DNA from: Areca catechu
Lineage: Eukaryota; Streptophyta; Magnoliopsida; Arecales; Arecaceae
NCBI GenBank assembly: GCA_021397845.1
Contig: JAHSVC010000030.1
Coordinates: 372,001 to 436,000 of the forward strand
Length of the DNA: 64,000 nt
Direction of reading: 5' to 3'
Part shown: positions 1-11,152 of the stretch, one piece after another
How the letters are laid out: each line of letters starts with the position of its first letter
Position numbering within the stretch: the first letter of the stretch is position 1
The notes under the pieces: generated by a model
Told to the model about the DNA's origin: nothing
Databases searched by the model: none
Seen by the model: the letters and a program-made list of their open reading frames with translations, nothing else
Made by a program: the position numbers and the translations under genes

Positions 1-76
1 TCTCCAAAATTCTTAGTTCTTCTTTTCTTAGCATTGCATTATCCTACTTCTCCCTAAATTACCCTCTTCCATCCAT

Positions 77-1894
77 ATGGGTCCAAGGAAGCAGTTAGCT
101 GTAAGGAAAAGGAAATTGGAACAAGGCCGAGGTAGTACTGAGCGACAAAGAAAGGCCATACATGAGCATGAGCTGTCCCCAGAGGAACCTGCACCAGTGC
201 CAGCCAGCTTAGTACGGAAGAGCATTGCGAGCGGGAGACGTGTGGATATACCCTTCTGGGATCATCATCACTTTTTTATAGGAGATGTATTGAGAGATGC
301 AGGTCTGGTTCACTTCTGCACGATGACTGAGAGATTCTACCCAGACCTCATCATGGAGTTCTATGCATCCATGGCCACTGATGGCATTGGATGGTCTGCT
401 ACTGTTCGTGGGATCGAGATTCCAGTGACACCGGAGGTCATCAGTCATGTTTGGAGGATTCCACTTCATGGTACAGCCGCCACTACTATCAGCGACCGAG
501 AGCGCGCCTTCAGATGTATCTTAGAGCGCGAGGATGTTAGCGGCATTTCCACAGTAGCCGCTAACCAGCTATCATTGGAGATGAGAGTGCTGCACATATC
601 ATCCCGCATCTTGATTCTAAAGAGCGGGAGGTTCGACTTTATTACTGAGTGTGAGCTAGTGTTGATGGTGTTCCTGAGACAGCGGACTCCCATCAACCTT
701 TCCAGGATCATGCTTCAGCAGATGGGAGAGGCATCATCTCATAGGAGACTAGTTCAGCCATATGGCATGGGGCTGACACAGTTATTCAGGGAGTATGGAG
801 TATCATTTGATGGTATACCCTTCAGTCAGCTGCAGCATACTGACACATATGGAGAGAAATCCCTGCATAGGATGGGATTTCGACTGATTGGTGATCGTGG
901 GTGCGACGGGAGTCTGGCCAGGAGCCAGATGAGGAGGAGGAGATTCGAGCAGCTGAGGCAGGGCCTTCAGAGCCTACTGATCATGGTACACCTCCTCGTC
1001 CAGCACCAATCAGAGACTGCGGAGCCTGAGCCATTCACGCCACCACCCTCATCAGCTCCAGCACCTTCTGCTACTGCTACACCACAGAGGACTACAGCGA
1101 GCACATTGGACTTTGAGCAGAGAGTTACTGATCACATTTCAGAGGTCCGAACAGAGATTGCTGGTGTACGACAGGAGCTACATGGTCTGCGGATCTACAC
1201 AGACATGCGCATTGGAGCTCTGTCAGCTACTGTCGATGCAGGATTCTGACAGATCCTCAGCTTACTGAGATTGGCATTGCCACCAGGGACTGTAGATCCG
1301 ACAGTGCCTCCTCTACATTCTAATGATGATGATGATGATGATGATGACTCCAGTGGCTACAGTGACAGTGATGGAGATCAGCCTGGAGCAGGTAGCTCTG
1401 ATGTTCCATCTGCTGATCCGATTCCAGAGATTCCCCCTTCTGCTGATCCTCCTTCTACTGATCTTCCTTCTGCTGATCCTCCTTCTACTGATCTTCCTAG
1501 TGTTGATCCTCCAGCTACAGATGTGCCAGTAGATACTGAGATTACTGAGTCACTCTTTGAGTCTATTACAGGCATTCCAGATGATAGAGTGGAGCATACA
1601 GAGACTGATATTGATGATCCCACTGCTTATGAGCTTGTCAGCAGGCACACTCCAGCTCAGTCTACTCAGCATACTGATCCACCTACTCCTACTGCTACTA
1701 TTTCTGTTAGGACACCTTCGGAGTCTTTTCCATGGACCTATAGATCTCGTAGGACTACCCCTAGGTCTGGTCCCTCTCTGAGGACTCGGAGTCTCACTCA
1801 TAGGACTCCAAAATCCTCATCTAGGATCTCGGCTCCTATCTCTTTTGATGTACCTTCTGATGAGGAGAGCCTCATAGATTTGCTTGATATATGA
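77..1894 (+). pseudogene. Sirevirus envelope-like ORF, split by one in-frame TGA
   Basis: Two open stretches in the same frame, 390 codons (77-1249) and 207 codons (1271-1894), are separated only by a TGA at 1247-1249, so this was one ORF of about 605 codons. Residues about 60-250 resemble the 'putative plant transposon protein' domain of envelope-like retroelement products; RFYPDLIMEFYASM is the recognisable core. A Pro/Ala/Thr-rich linker follows, then a short predicted coiled coil just before the stop. The C-terminal part begins with an Asp run and continues with repeated Ser/Pro/Thr/Asp units (PSADPPSTDLPS-like). I see no clear signal peptide. CGA to TGA by CpG deamination would explain the stop. 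The biochemical role is unproven, so 'envelope-like' is a positional name. Confidence 0.7.
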
Positions 1895-2096
1895 TTTTTA
1901 CTGAGGTACTAGTTTGCTTTGTATGTTCTGATGTATCAGTGTTTTGTGCTTACTATGTAAGGAATTTTTATAACTGAATACATTCATTTATATATTTATC
2001 TACATTGTGGTATTTTACTGTCTGATGCCAGTTCTTAGCATTTATTTTTTTTTAAACCCTCAAGTTAGAATGTCTTTGCTATATCGAATGCACAAA

Positions 2097-2454
2097 TTGA
2101 GGGGGAGCATGTATTTTATGCAACTAAGTACTTCATTGTAATGGAACATAATTTTCTTTAGTATATCTTTTACTACAAAAAATGCACTTTTTGATTCTTG
2201 ACAAAAAGGGGAGTATAGTAAAGTATATATGGTTCTTATGACTCTTTCATAGAGTAGAGTAAAGCTTGTATGGTTCTTAACTTTTTGACTCATGAGAATG
2301 TTTTCACAAAAAAAGGGGAGAGTAGATGAAAAGTAAATTTTTATGATATACTCATATATGTGAGGTTTCTTTGAAAATTTTTAATGCTATATTTTGCTTT
2401 TGGACTTAATTGCATATATACTCAAGGTTTTGTCATCATCAAAAAGGAGAAAAT
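2097..2454 (+). promoter_or_regulatory. Cluster of polypurine tracts before the Sirevirus 3' LTR
   Basis: Four purine tracts precede the 3' LTR at about 2098-2109 (TTGAGGGGGAGC), 2203-2216, 2309-2325 and 2440-2454. Only the last abuts the TGTTGG LTR start and should act as the plus-strand primer. The others share the A-run/GGGGAG core. Multiplied polypurine tracts upstream of the 3' LTR are a known non-coding signature of Sireviruses. No gene is seen between 1895 and 2454. Confidence 0.6.
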
Positions 2455-3868
2455 TGTTGGCTTTGGCTCCTTAGTTTTGATGATTAACAAAAGGTTGAGT
2501 ATATGTTTGGACTAATGTTTCATTTCAAGATAAAGTTTCAGGCCTTAGGTTATTCAAAAAGAGTATCAAGAGTACAATGATGAAACCAAGCTTGCTTGAT
2601 TTGGGAAAGAGCTCTTCTGCCTTAAACAAGATCAAATTTCTCATATTGGACCTTCATATTAAGAAGTAATTGACAAAAGAAACAAAGGCCTAGAGAAACT
2701 CAAGCATGGCACGCATCTCTCCAGAGTTTCAAAAAATTTCAGACCAGAGGTCGACCACCAGAGGTCGACACCTTGCCAAAGGTCGACTCATGAAGAAAAG
2801 AAAAGTTCAGCAAGGCCAGCACGGCAAAATTTCAGTGGCACGCTTCAAAGGTCACCACCTGTCCAGAGGTCGACACCTGTCCAGAGGTCGACACCAGAGG
2901 TCGACTCATCGCCTGAGAATTCAAACTGGGCAGAACTATGGTTTTCTGGATTTTTGCCTAAGATAAACCGGAGGTCGACTCATGAGGTTGACACTTGACC
3001 CAGAGGTCGACTCATGGCATAACGGCTAGTTTTTCTGAACTTTTGATTTGATTTCTAACGGCCATAAACGGTCATATTTTTTATTCTAACGATCTTGTGA
3101 AGTTGTTTCAGCTTGAATGAAGTATTTAACCTCCACCTAACTTCAAAAGGAAAAGAAAATAAAGTGAAAAAGAAGAGAGTAAAAGTACAAAGCTTTCAAT
3201 CAATCCTAAGCCAAAAAGAGAGAAAATCCAAGAGATTCCTTAGCCAAAAGCTTTCCATTTTTGAGGAATCCAACTTTCAAGTCTTTGGCATTTAGTGAGG
3301 TCCAAGATTCCAAGAGGAAGACTTGAAGAGTCTCCAACAAGAGCTACATCGAATTATTTTTTGCTCAAAAAAGAGTTTGTCTTGTTTTTATTCATTGTAT
3401 TCATACTCTATTTGTGCTAGCCTAGTTTCAAGGGAATTTGAAACTAGTGTGAGGTTTGTTGGTGAGCCAATTGATAAACCAACTAGGATTGCTTGTAAGC
3501 CCGAAGCCAAAACAAGTGTGTAAGGTTTGTTGGTGAGCCTAGGTAACAAAACCAACTTAGGTTTTGACTTGTGAGCCTTGTAAAACAAGTCGGCTGTAAT
3601 CTAGAGAGGATTATAGTAAATTCCCAAGTGGAGCTTGGGGAGTAGATGTAGGTGCTAGGTGCACCGAACCACTATATGTTTTGTGTGTTTGCATTGCTTT
3701 ACTCTCTATTGCTCTTCAATTGTTGTTATCTTTCATTGCTTCCGTTGCACAATTACTTGAGCACTATCACTTTCACATTTGAAATTGATAGCACATATAT
3801 TGCTTTATTTTAAAAAAAGGAAGAAAGATCCAATTCACCCCCCCCCTTGGCACCATATCTGGGCAACA
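2455..3868 (+). repeat. Sirevirus 3' LTR (1414 bp)
   Basis: The LTR begins TGTTGGCTTTGGCTCC directly after a polypurine tract and ends GGGCAACA. A C-rich run of the kind common near Sirevirus LTR ends lies at 3838-3846. Its partner is off-window, so ends and divergence cannot be checked by pairing. Small ORFs inside it look spurious. Confidence 0.75.
2740..3016 (+). repeat. GGTCGAC motif cluster in the Sirevirus LTR
   Basis: At least eight copies of an AGAGGTCGAC-type motif, plus one degenerate GGTTGAC, occur in about 275 bp, often followed by ACC or TCATG. Each contains the 6-bp palindrome GTCGAC. Sirevirus LTRs in other monocots carry clustered palindromic motifs of different sequence, so this may be the local equivalent. 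A regulatory role is inferred. Confidence 0.6.
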
Positions 3869-3873
3869 GTCCT

Positions 3874-4165
3874 GGAGGGTGATGCTGAGCTCTCCCTACG
3901 GGAATGTAAAGTGTGTATTTCTGGACGCCAACGCTCGACAAGTGCAGTGATAAGATGCCAGTCCAATCTAATGAAACCAATCCGTGCTAGTCCATGAAAA
4001 CCGGAATGAATAAGTAAGGTACTATGTGTCGATCTAGCGGTATCGATCTCTGCATAACATTCTCTCGTCAACAACAATGTAACACTGCATTATCTTGTCC
4101 ATCCCAAACTATAGTTGATCTATGTATGTCCTGATCGTATAGTACACTATGATCGAAAGGGCCTG
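3874..4165 (-). pseudogene. Plant mobile domain (PMD/MAIN-like) gene fragment
   Basis: Minus-strand translation gives the N-terminal part of a plant mobile domain as in MAIN-like proteins and PMD transposon genes. It has a HRSTIVWDGQD-like opening, then DWHLITALVERWRPEIHT, then a GELSITLQD-like strand in another frame. Homology stops exactly where the Sirevirus LTR begins (3868), so the retroelement interrupts the domain; the rest should lie left of the window. A stop and at least one frameshift show it is dead. It lies on the same strand as the MULE transposase and about 390 bp downstream of it. PMD genes are known passengers of Mutator-like elements, so I read the two as parts of one element. 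Confidence 0.68.
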
Positions 4166-4548
4166 GATCCATAACTGTAATATACAATAACTAGAAATAA
4201 ACGAAATAAGCAATCACAAAGATGATAATATAATACAAATTCTTACATTTAAAAAAAGACATGAAGCATAATACAAAGTGTTAACATGAACCATAAATAA
4301 TTGTTACAATAATAATTGTATTACAACAGAACATATAATTGTAAACCAATCCAGCACACATAATACAAAGGGACAACATGAACCACGAACATGCGATAGG
4401 ACTCCCGAAGCAACAACATAATGCAGTCCTGAAACTACAACATAAATTAAGCAATATGAGCAAAACTGTATCAACTAATAAATAAACATAAGATGAATAA
4501 TAGAAATATGTGATGTACCTTAAAATATGCAATTTGACTACTATCTTT
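4166..4548. other. Spacer between PMD fragment and MULE transposase
   Basis: AT-rich DNA with no recognisable gene. It would be the 3' region of the MULE transposase and the upstream region of the PMD fragment. The 103-codon minus-strand open stretch here has no recognisable domain and is probably chance. Confidence 0.4.
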
Positions 4549-7190
4549 TTATTGACTTGGTTGTAGAAGTCTTGGACATGACCGTTTGTCATGCCCTTCC
4601 TCTTTACAGATTATACACCTGCGTTTGTTGCCAGCTTCTCGAATATCCATATCATTTCTAATTCTTGTGGACCGTGGCCTACCTTTTTGTCGTAACCTAT
4701 TCATATCAGGAATGATGATACCATGTCCAGTTTGCTGTGACCAATATTCTTTATGAGGAATTGGTTGAAATTGTGGTGCATATGTTTGATGATAATCTTG
4801 TAATGTATAGCACCGATCAATAAAACTATAAACATCAAGGGTAACATGTGCACAAGCAGCCATGACATGAGAACAAGGTAAGTGATAACATTGCCATTTC
4901 TGACATGTACATGTCTGCTGGGATAGATGAACAACCTACAACATCAAAAACTATAATTTGATGTTTTATAATATATTTTGAATAATACATGTCGATAGTA
5001 AGTATCTGTGTATTGTTGCCTCTGTTCATGTTATGACCACGTCTAGTAGTTTGGACCTAGAATAGGCCACTTTCTCTATCGAACATTATAATTCTATGCG
5101 AAGTTGCTTTGGCTTGTTTGGAAATAACATGTCCAGCGACAAATGGAGTAAACCTTTCGTTCCTGTCCATTGCCTCATTTGCTTGGGCATGTCGACCTTC
5201 AAAGTATGATACAAGCCGAAAGAATGTCAACTGCACCAAAGCTGTTATTGGCAGGAATCAAGCATTTTTCAATACTCCATTGAAACATTCGGATATGTTA
5301 GTTGTCATCATCACATACCGTCGTCCATCATCATGTGACCGTGCCCATTTCGATAAAGGAATTTCATTCAGCCACTGAACAGCTTCTGGATTAAATTTTT
5401 CATTGTTTGTCATATATTTCTGAAATTTTCTGGGCTGTGATTGCATTCCAGCTTTTTTCACTACATCACTTAATTTGGAATCACGGAATCTTGTATTGAA
5501 ATTACTACTACATGATACAGGCAATATATGATAAGCATTCGATGGCTGCCAATCAAGATATTGATTCTGTACTGCAGCAAGAATACCAGCATATCAATCA
5601 GAAATTAGAAATTTCCTGACGTGATGTAACAAACTGTCTGATGCAAGCTAAGAACCAACCCCAGGTGTCAGCTGACTCTTCATCAACAATAGCAAATGCA
5701 AGCGGAAATATCTGATTATTTCCGTCTACGGTAGTTGCAATCAACAGCTTCTCCTTATACTTTCCGTACATGAAAGTAGCGTCAATACTTATAACCGGCC
5801 GACAGTACTTAACCCTTCAATTGAGAGTCCAAAGGCCCAGAATACACGATCAAACTGAGCACAGACTGGAATGCCGGTTGGAGTGCTGATAAATTTTACC
5901 TAGGAACCGGGATTAAAATGTTCTATTACATGTAACCATTTCGGAAGTAATTCATATGACAAACCCCAATCACCGAATAACATTGCTATCGCCTTCTGTT
6001 TGTCTTCCCATAATTTTCTATAACTTGGTGTATAATTGTACTTGTTTTTTATCACTGTACCTAGTCCAGCAACAGCAATTATAGGAACTTCTTTCACCAG
6101 GTCCTGTATTTCATTAGCAATTAATGTGGAGTCCAGCCCAGAATGATCTTCAGACATCATTGCAGACAGGCATGTATGAGGACCAGTACATCGTGAGATC
6201 TCAAAGTAAGCATGATGCTTAATAGCCCTCAACATCTACTGATATCCCGAATCTCTGTTCTTATATTTTACAAGCCATAGATTTAGATTAGATTCAACAA
6301 CTTTGAATTCGTGATGTCTTTCAATAGAATACTGCTTTACTGCAGTCTATAATTCGGCCTTATCCGTAAAGCGAAGTCCTTTATGCAATTCCTCGTCCCT
6401 TTGCCATATAACATTTTGTTTTTGAAATGAAGAATACATTGAAACATTCGCAGCATCCAATCAATCTGGATAAATGTTTTAGATGGAGCTTCAAATACAG
6501 AATAGTTTGGAACAGGTGTTCCCTCTAGACTTCGTATTGGGTTCGAAGTTCCGGCTTCAATACCTTCATCAGGCAAATCATTTTCACATTCAACATCATT
6601 CTCATTAAAAAGTAGATTATCCAGATGCACAGTATCATCAGCAGCAGTATATACCGATGCTTCTCTAATATTAGTTTTAGGTACAGTACTGTCCACCGTA
6701 TGTAACGGAGATATTGGATAAATTGAACCAATATTTTCAACTTCAGTAGGTACTATGTTCGAAGTACAATATGAAACATGTTCGGTTACACGGTTGTTGC
6801 TATATTTCGAACAGCTTCTTCATAGTCATCCTGAGAACAGACAGGTTCAGGAGCTTCTACAGCTTGGATATCTATGTATAACTCTGCACCCGATATACAT
6901 TGATATAAATTGATAGTTAAAAACATGATCTCCATATCTTCATCATCGGTCAGTGGAACGAGTCATACTTTACAGATGTCGACTGGACAACTTTGGGATA
7001 TCTATAGATGATCAATATTTTCTTTTCAGTTCTATCAATATGCATGACTCTACATATTTTGTTCTCCAGCTATTGAAATGTCATACCAGAATGTATTCTA
7101 ATTGCTTTTTTCGGACCCTGGTTGTACTCAATCCCATTTGGTCCATTGATAATATAACCATTAATGTAACATAATGCAGTGATTGTTTCT
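4549..7190 (-). pseudogene. Mutator-like (mudrA-type) transposase, decayed
   Basis: A MULE transposase is traceable across frames on the minus strand. The N-terminal PB1-like region (about 7190-6810) has INGPNGIEYNQGP and YRYPKVVQ. An acidic linker follows (6696-6400), then the MuDR DNA-binding region (about 6350-6150) with AELQTAVKQYSIE. The DDE core (about 5850-5640) has IDATFMYGKYKEKLLIATTV and FPLAFAIVDEESADTWGWF. The C-terminal catalytic part (5524-5258) has TTNISECFNGVLKNAR. A SWIM zinc finger (about 4920-4855) has CQKWQCYHLPCSHVMAAC, and a terminal CCHC knuckle (about 4620-4580) has CIICKEEGHDKRSC. Several stops and frameshifts separate these blocks. The start codon is uncertain, and introns may explain some breaks. 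Confidence 0.85.
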
Positions 7191-7306
7191 CCTATTATAC
7201 CCTATATATTTAACCAAGAAAAGATATTTAAAAATATTCAATGCATCCTATCTTCAACTAATAGGTCATAGGTCCTATCCCATTCAAGAATTGCATTAAT
7301 ATTACA

Positions 7307-7478
7307 GATCACTTACAACATTGAAATGATATGCAATGGAGATTGAATGAAATTTTGACAGTATTTTCCTTTAGTTCTCCATATACAAATATTTATGTAT
7401 ACGGAGAACAAAAGGAAAATGCTGCACGAAATTTCATTCGAACTCCATTGCACATTATTTCATTGCTGTAAAGTGATC
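7307..7478. repeat. Long near-perfect foldback (about 85-bp arms)
   Basis: The left arm from GATCAC (7307) to about 7390 is closely matched by the reverse complement of the right arm ending GTGATC (7478), with a loop of only a few bases near 7390-7396. Shared blocks include GCAATGGAG, GAATGAAATTT, ATTTTCCTTT and GTTCTCC. Weaker pairing extends outwards to about 7287 and 7500. It could be a MITE, the terminus of a small foldback element, or a young hairpin RNA locus. It lies just upstream of the MULE transposase 5' end. I found no convincing target duplication. Confidence 0.75.
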
Positions 7479-7499
7479 CGTGAAATTATTTGTAATTTC

Positions 7500-8545
7500 C
7501 AAACTGTCCACTTTGGACAATCAATTAATTAATGTGCATAGATCTAAGATCCATACAAAATTAAAAATAATATATGGATATTATAATTTATGCATATTAA
7601 TCAATTGACGGGTCTATGGTTCAATGCAATGCAATGCAAATTTTGTTAAACTAATTTTAGAATATCGGATTAGTAAACTACGAAATTATATACAAATTTA
7701 TTTTTCGATGTTTAATTATTATTTATTCTAGCATTATCAATAAATATTATTATGACTATTAGATTACTTTAATTTAATGATTAATCAAGATAATAAATTA
7801 TAATAAAAAAATTTAATTTTAATTTTATACAAGACAATTTACAACAAATTTATCTAAATACCATACAACAATTCATACAAGGCAATTTAAAAAAATTAAC
7901 TTTATTTGTTTTAAAATTTAATTTTATACAAGATAATTTACAACAAATTTATCTAAATACCATACAACAAATTCATACAAGGCAATTTAAAAAAAAATTT
8001 AACTTTATTTTTTATTTTCAGTTAAAAAAAAATACCATCTAAAAAAATAATGGGTCGGTATGGATTAATTACCATCTAAACAAAGTATAATACAATCTAA
8101 AATACCATCTATATTTACAACTTTAATTTTTATATTTATTTATTATTTTTCTATTATATTATTTATTAATTATTCATATATTATATAAATAATATATATC
8201 AAATAATATAATAATAAATAATAATAACTAACTAATAATAAAAAAATAACATAATAATAATTCTGAATATTAATTATTAATATCTATACTTACAACTTTA
8301 TTTTTTAAATTTAATTACTGTTATTCTAGCATTATATATTATTTCTTAACATATTATCAATAACAACAACATAATTCAATTACTAATAATAATTTTTAAT
8401 AATTAAAATAAAAATATTTATAATATTATACTATTTTTTCATAAAATTTTTAATTTAATCATGATTAATTAGTGTTTTAACTAAAACAATAACATTAAAC
8501 TTAACAAATCATAATAAATTCACACAATATAATTAAACAATTTAA
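7500..8545. other. AT-rich non-coding DNA with a 99-bp duplication
   Basis: No gene is seen. Very AT-rich sequence contains a local tandem duplication: a block starting ACAAGACAATTTAC at 7829 recurs at 7928 (period 99 bp) with small indels, to about 8025. The rest is A/T-run DNA with TAATAATAA-type simple repeats. It probably belongs to the upstream part of the MULE. Confidence 0.55.
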
Positions 8546-8981
8546 TCATGCAACATAATTCCAAAACAATTATATTCAACAAATTTAAATCTAAATCATG
8601 TAACATAATTTCAAAAAAATATATTTACATAATAAAAATAAGTGCATCAAAAAAAATACCTGTAAAATTATGGAATGGATTAGATTGAATCATGCAACAT
8701 AATTCCAAAACATTATATTCAACAAATTTAAATCTAAATCATGTAACATAATTTCAAAAAAAATATTTACATAATAAAATAAGTGCATCTAAAAAAAAAA
8801 AAATACTTAAAATTATGGGAATGGAATGGATTGAATCATGCAACATAATTCCAAAACAACATTATATTCAACAAATTAAAATATAAATCATATAACATAA
8901 TTTTAAAAGAAAAATATTACATAATAAAAATAAGTGCATCTAAAAAAATACCTGTAAAATTATGGGAATGGAATGGATTGA
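8546..8981. repeat. Tandem repeat, three units of about 145 bp
   Basis: Units begin TCATGCAACATAATTCC at about 8546, 8690 and 8836 and contain ATATTCAACAAATT, AAGTGCATC, an A-run and an AAATTATGG segment. Unit differences are mostly run-length changes. Subterminal tandem repeats are common in MULEs, and this array lies upstream of the transposase 5' end. Confidence 0.8.
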
Positions 8982-9111
8982 ATGAAGCCAAGTAGACCAA
9001 ATCTAGCAATCCAAGCAGAGATCTAGCAAAAAAAAACATAAGGAAACAAAAAAATTGGGATAAAAAAAAATACCTTGACTTGAACCGGACCGGGAACAAA
9101 CTGGGTCGAAC

Positions 9112-9540
9112 GTGAACCGATCGGAGAGAAGGAGAGAAGTAGGCCAACGAAAGGAAAGAACAAAAAAAAAAAACTTCAGGCGGGGCCGGAGGAGAGGAGA
9201 ACGAAGCAGAAGACAAAACCCAAAAAAAAAAGCTTCGATCGGGGGTATAACAGGCGAGAGCTCGTCTTTTCAAAAGACGATTTCAGATCCTGAAATCGTG
9301 TTTCGCAAAGACGAGTTCAGAACTCCGCCACGCATCGCAGCAAAGGCCAACTCCCTGCCATGTGTCGTGCCGGGAAGCTGCCAGCAGGAGGAGAATCGTC
9401 ATTTGGAAGACGATTTCTCAGCTTGAAATCGTCTTTTGGAAGACGATTTCATGCTTACCCGGCTCCAACGCGTACCACGTGGCAGGTATTTTTGGCTAAC
9501 CTTATCTACGTCAGTCAAAAATATCTAAATTCGTAAATAT
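9112..9540. other. GC-richer segment with short inverted repeats (AAGACGATTTC)
   Basis: After kilobases of AT-rich DNA this block is GC-richer and holds inverted repeats: ACGATTTCAG-ATC-CTGAAATCGT (about 9278-9300), and a larger set at 9398-9450 built from AAGACGATTTC and its complement. Related half-sites stand nearby (AAAGACGAGTTCAG). A 104-codon plus-strand open stretch (9112-9426) is low-complexity Arg/Lys and not convincing as a gene. It may be the 5' terminal region or promoter of the MULE-PMD element, which is inference. Confidence 0.5.
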
Positions 9541-10145
9541 ATACAGTAATAACTAATTTCATAATTTGTTTTAGTATTAAAAAAAATCCAGTACATCCCA
9601 CCGACTATTAAGAAATTGATCACGCACAACTATCCATCGCATGATGGATGGCATGTGCAATGCACTGCACATTTAAGTATACCATGCATACTATATAGGA
9701 TGCACTGTACAATTCATTGCTTTTCTTTTTTTTTTTTTAGAGGAATGGATAGAGAATGTTGCTACATATTTACCTAGTTGAGCACGTATCCTCTGTGATG
9801 CGTGCAATTACTGGCTTGTTTAGTACATCGCATGTACCATCCATCGTGTAATGGCCGGCCCATGCACGATCAAAAAAGATTTTTTTAGGGATAGGTAAGA
9901 TATGTTACCCCATATATATTACACTGTACAATGCATTGCACGCTCCATCCATCGTGCGATAAATGACCTACATGATTTTTTTTTTATTTTTTTTTTTAAA
10001 AGTAGAGAGGGTGTGGGTCTCTCTCTCAACACGTGCGCACAATACCGCGCGCATGTATTATATATATATTTATATTATATAATATATAGGATATAGATAT
10101 GATATATAGATATTATATAGATTATATATATATATATATCTATAT
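9541..10145. other. Spacer with repeated CCATCCATCGTG words and TA tract
   Basis: No gene is seen. Short words such as CCATCCATCGTG and GCAATGCA(C/T)TGCAC recur several times in direct and inverted form, for example CCATCGCATGATGG near 9636. From about 10060 the DNA becomes a TA-rich microsatellite that runs into the LTR element. Confidence 0.5.
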
Positions 10146-10900
10146 ATATGGCGTGGCTTTCTTGAATCGGGCCGGTCAGAGCTGCTGCGTCGCAGGACCG
10201 CTTCCGCTTCACCTGCAAAATAAGTTCCTTGCCGAGTTGTTCCGGCGGAGGACACTCCGATGTCTAAGTCAGTGGCGGATTCCAGCCACAGAATGGAGAA
10301 GATGTCAAGATGGAAGAGAAAAAGATTCTTGGAGATTGAAAGTATATGTGTGCGAGATTATTCACGCGTACCTCTCGAGCCATCCTTCTTACCCATACTT
10401 AAAAGATGGCCTTCGGTCTGTGGCCCGCTCTTTTTCCGGAGATCATAGGGAGCCAATCTCTTCCATGATGGCGATCATGGGTTGTCAATGGGCGGTTCCG
10501 TCCAGATCGGAGGCGTGGCTGCAGGAATTGCGTGCTATGATCATGGCATGATGAGTGTCGATTGTAACCGTTGGTTACAGTTTCCTTTTGGACAGATTAT
10601 GGTTCAAGCTTTGGGTTTCCCCTTGCGTGGGCCGAAGGCTTGGTATTTTCCCGAGGCCGGAGATCATGTCTACGGTGGGGACCGAAGTTCATGTCTTCGG
10701 AAGTCGATGAGTAGTTCAGACTTCGGCCGGGGCCGAAGGTGCTACCCGAAGGATTGGCCTTCGGATGTTGTAGCTCGGTGTGAAGCCTTGAGTTGCTTAC
10801 AGTTGGCCTTCACTTAGTCCGAAGTCCGTAGTTCAGAGAACCGGGGCTTCGATAAGTCAAATCGGAGCTTGGTTCGTAGCTGAACCAAGAAATCCCAACA
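10146..10900 (-). repeat. 3' LTR of the gag-only element
   Basis: It matches the copy at 13636-14392 along its length: GGACACTCCGATG, TTATTCACGCGTACC and CGATTGTAACCGTTGG occur in both. The right end reads AATCCCAACA, the complement of the TGTTGGGATT start. The left end has lost the CCAACA complement by mutation into the TA tract. Confidence 0.85.
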
Positions 10901-11152
10901 GTTGCCCCCTACTCTCAGTTATCGAAGCGAAGATCTGCCTCGAGAAGTGCTCTGTATTATGGCCTGTCATTTTGCTCCTGAGAGACGGCGCAGTAAATGA
11001 TTATGGGACCTCTATTGGGCTGTCCATCACGATCTGAGAATCAGATGGTGGACAGGTGCCATTCCCGGATTTGAAAAAAGTAGGTGGCCCTGAGGCTATC
11101 TCTTCTTGTCCCGTTGGATGAAGGATAGATCTTATCCTAGCGATCAGTCGCA

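Larger units (their letters stand above)
1..3868 (+). mobile_element. Sirevirus (Copia) LTR retrotransposon, 3' part
   Basis: This is the 3' end of a Sirevirus-type Copia element; its gag, pol and 5' LTR lie off the left edge. In order it shows an extra ORF after pol (77-1894), a non-coding stretch with repeated polypurine tracts (about 2097-2454), and a 3' LTR opening TGTTGGC and closing GGGCAACA (2455-3868). An envelope-like ORF between pol and the 3' LTR is a known trait of Sireviruses (SIRE1/Maximus). The right junction is supported because PMD coding sequence resumes exactly after it. The first five flanking bases, GTCCT (3869-3873), are the predicted target duplication; their partner lies outside the window. 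Confidence 0.82.
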
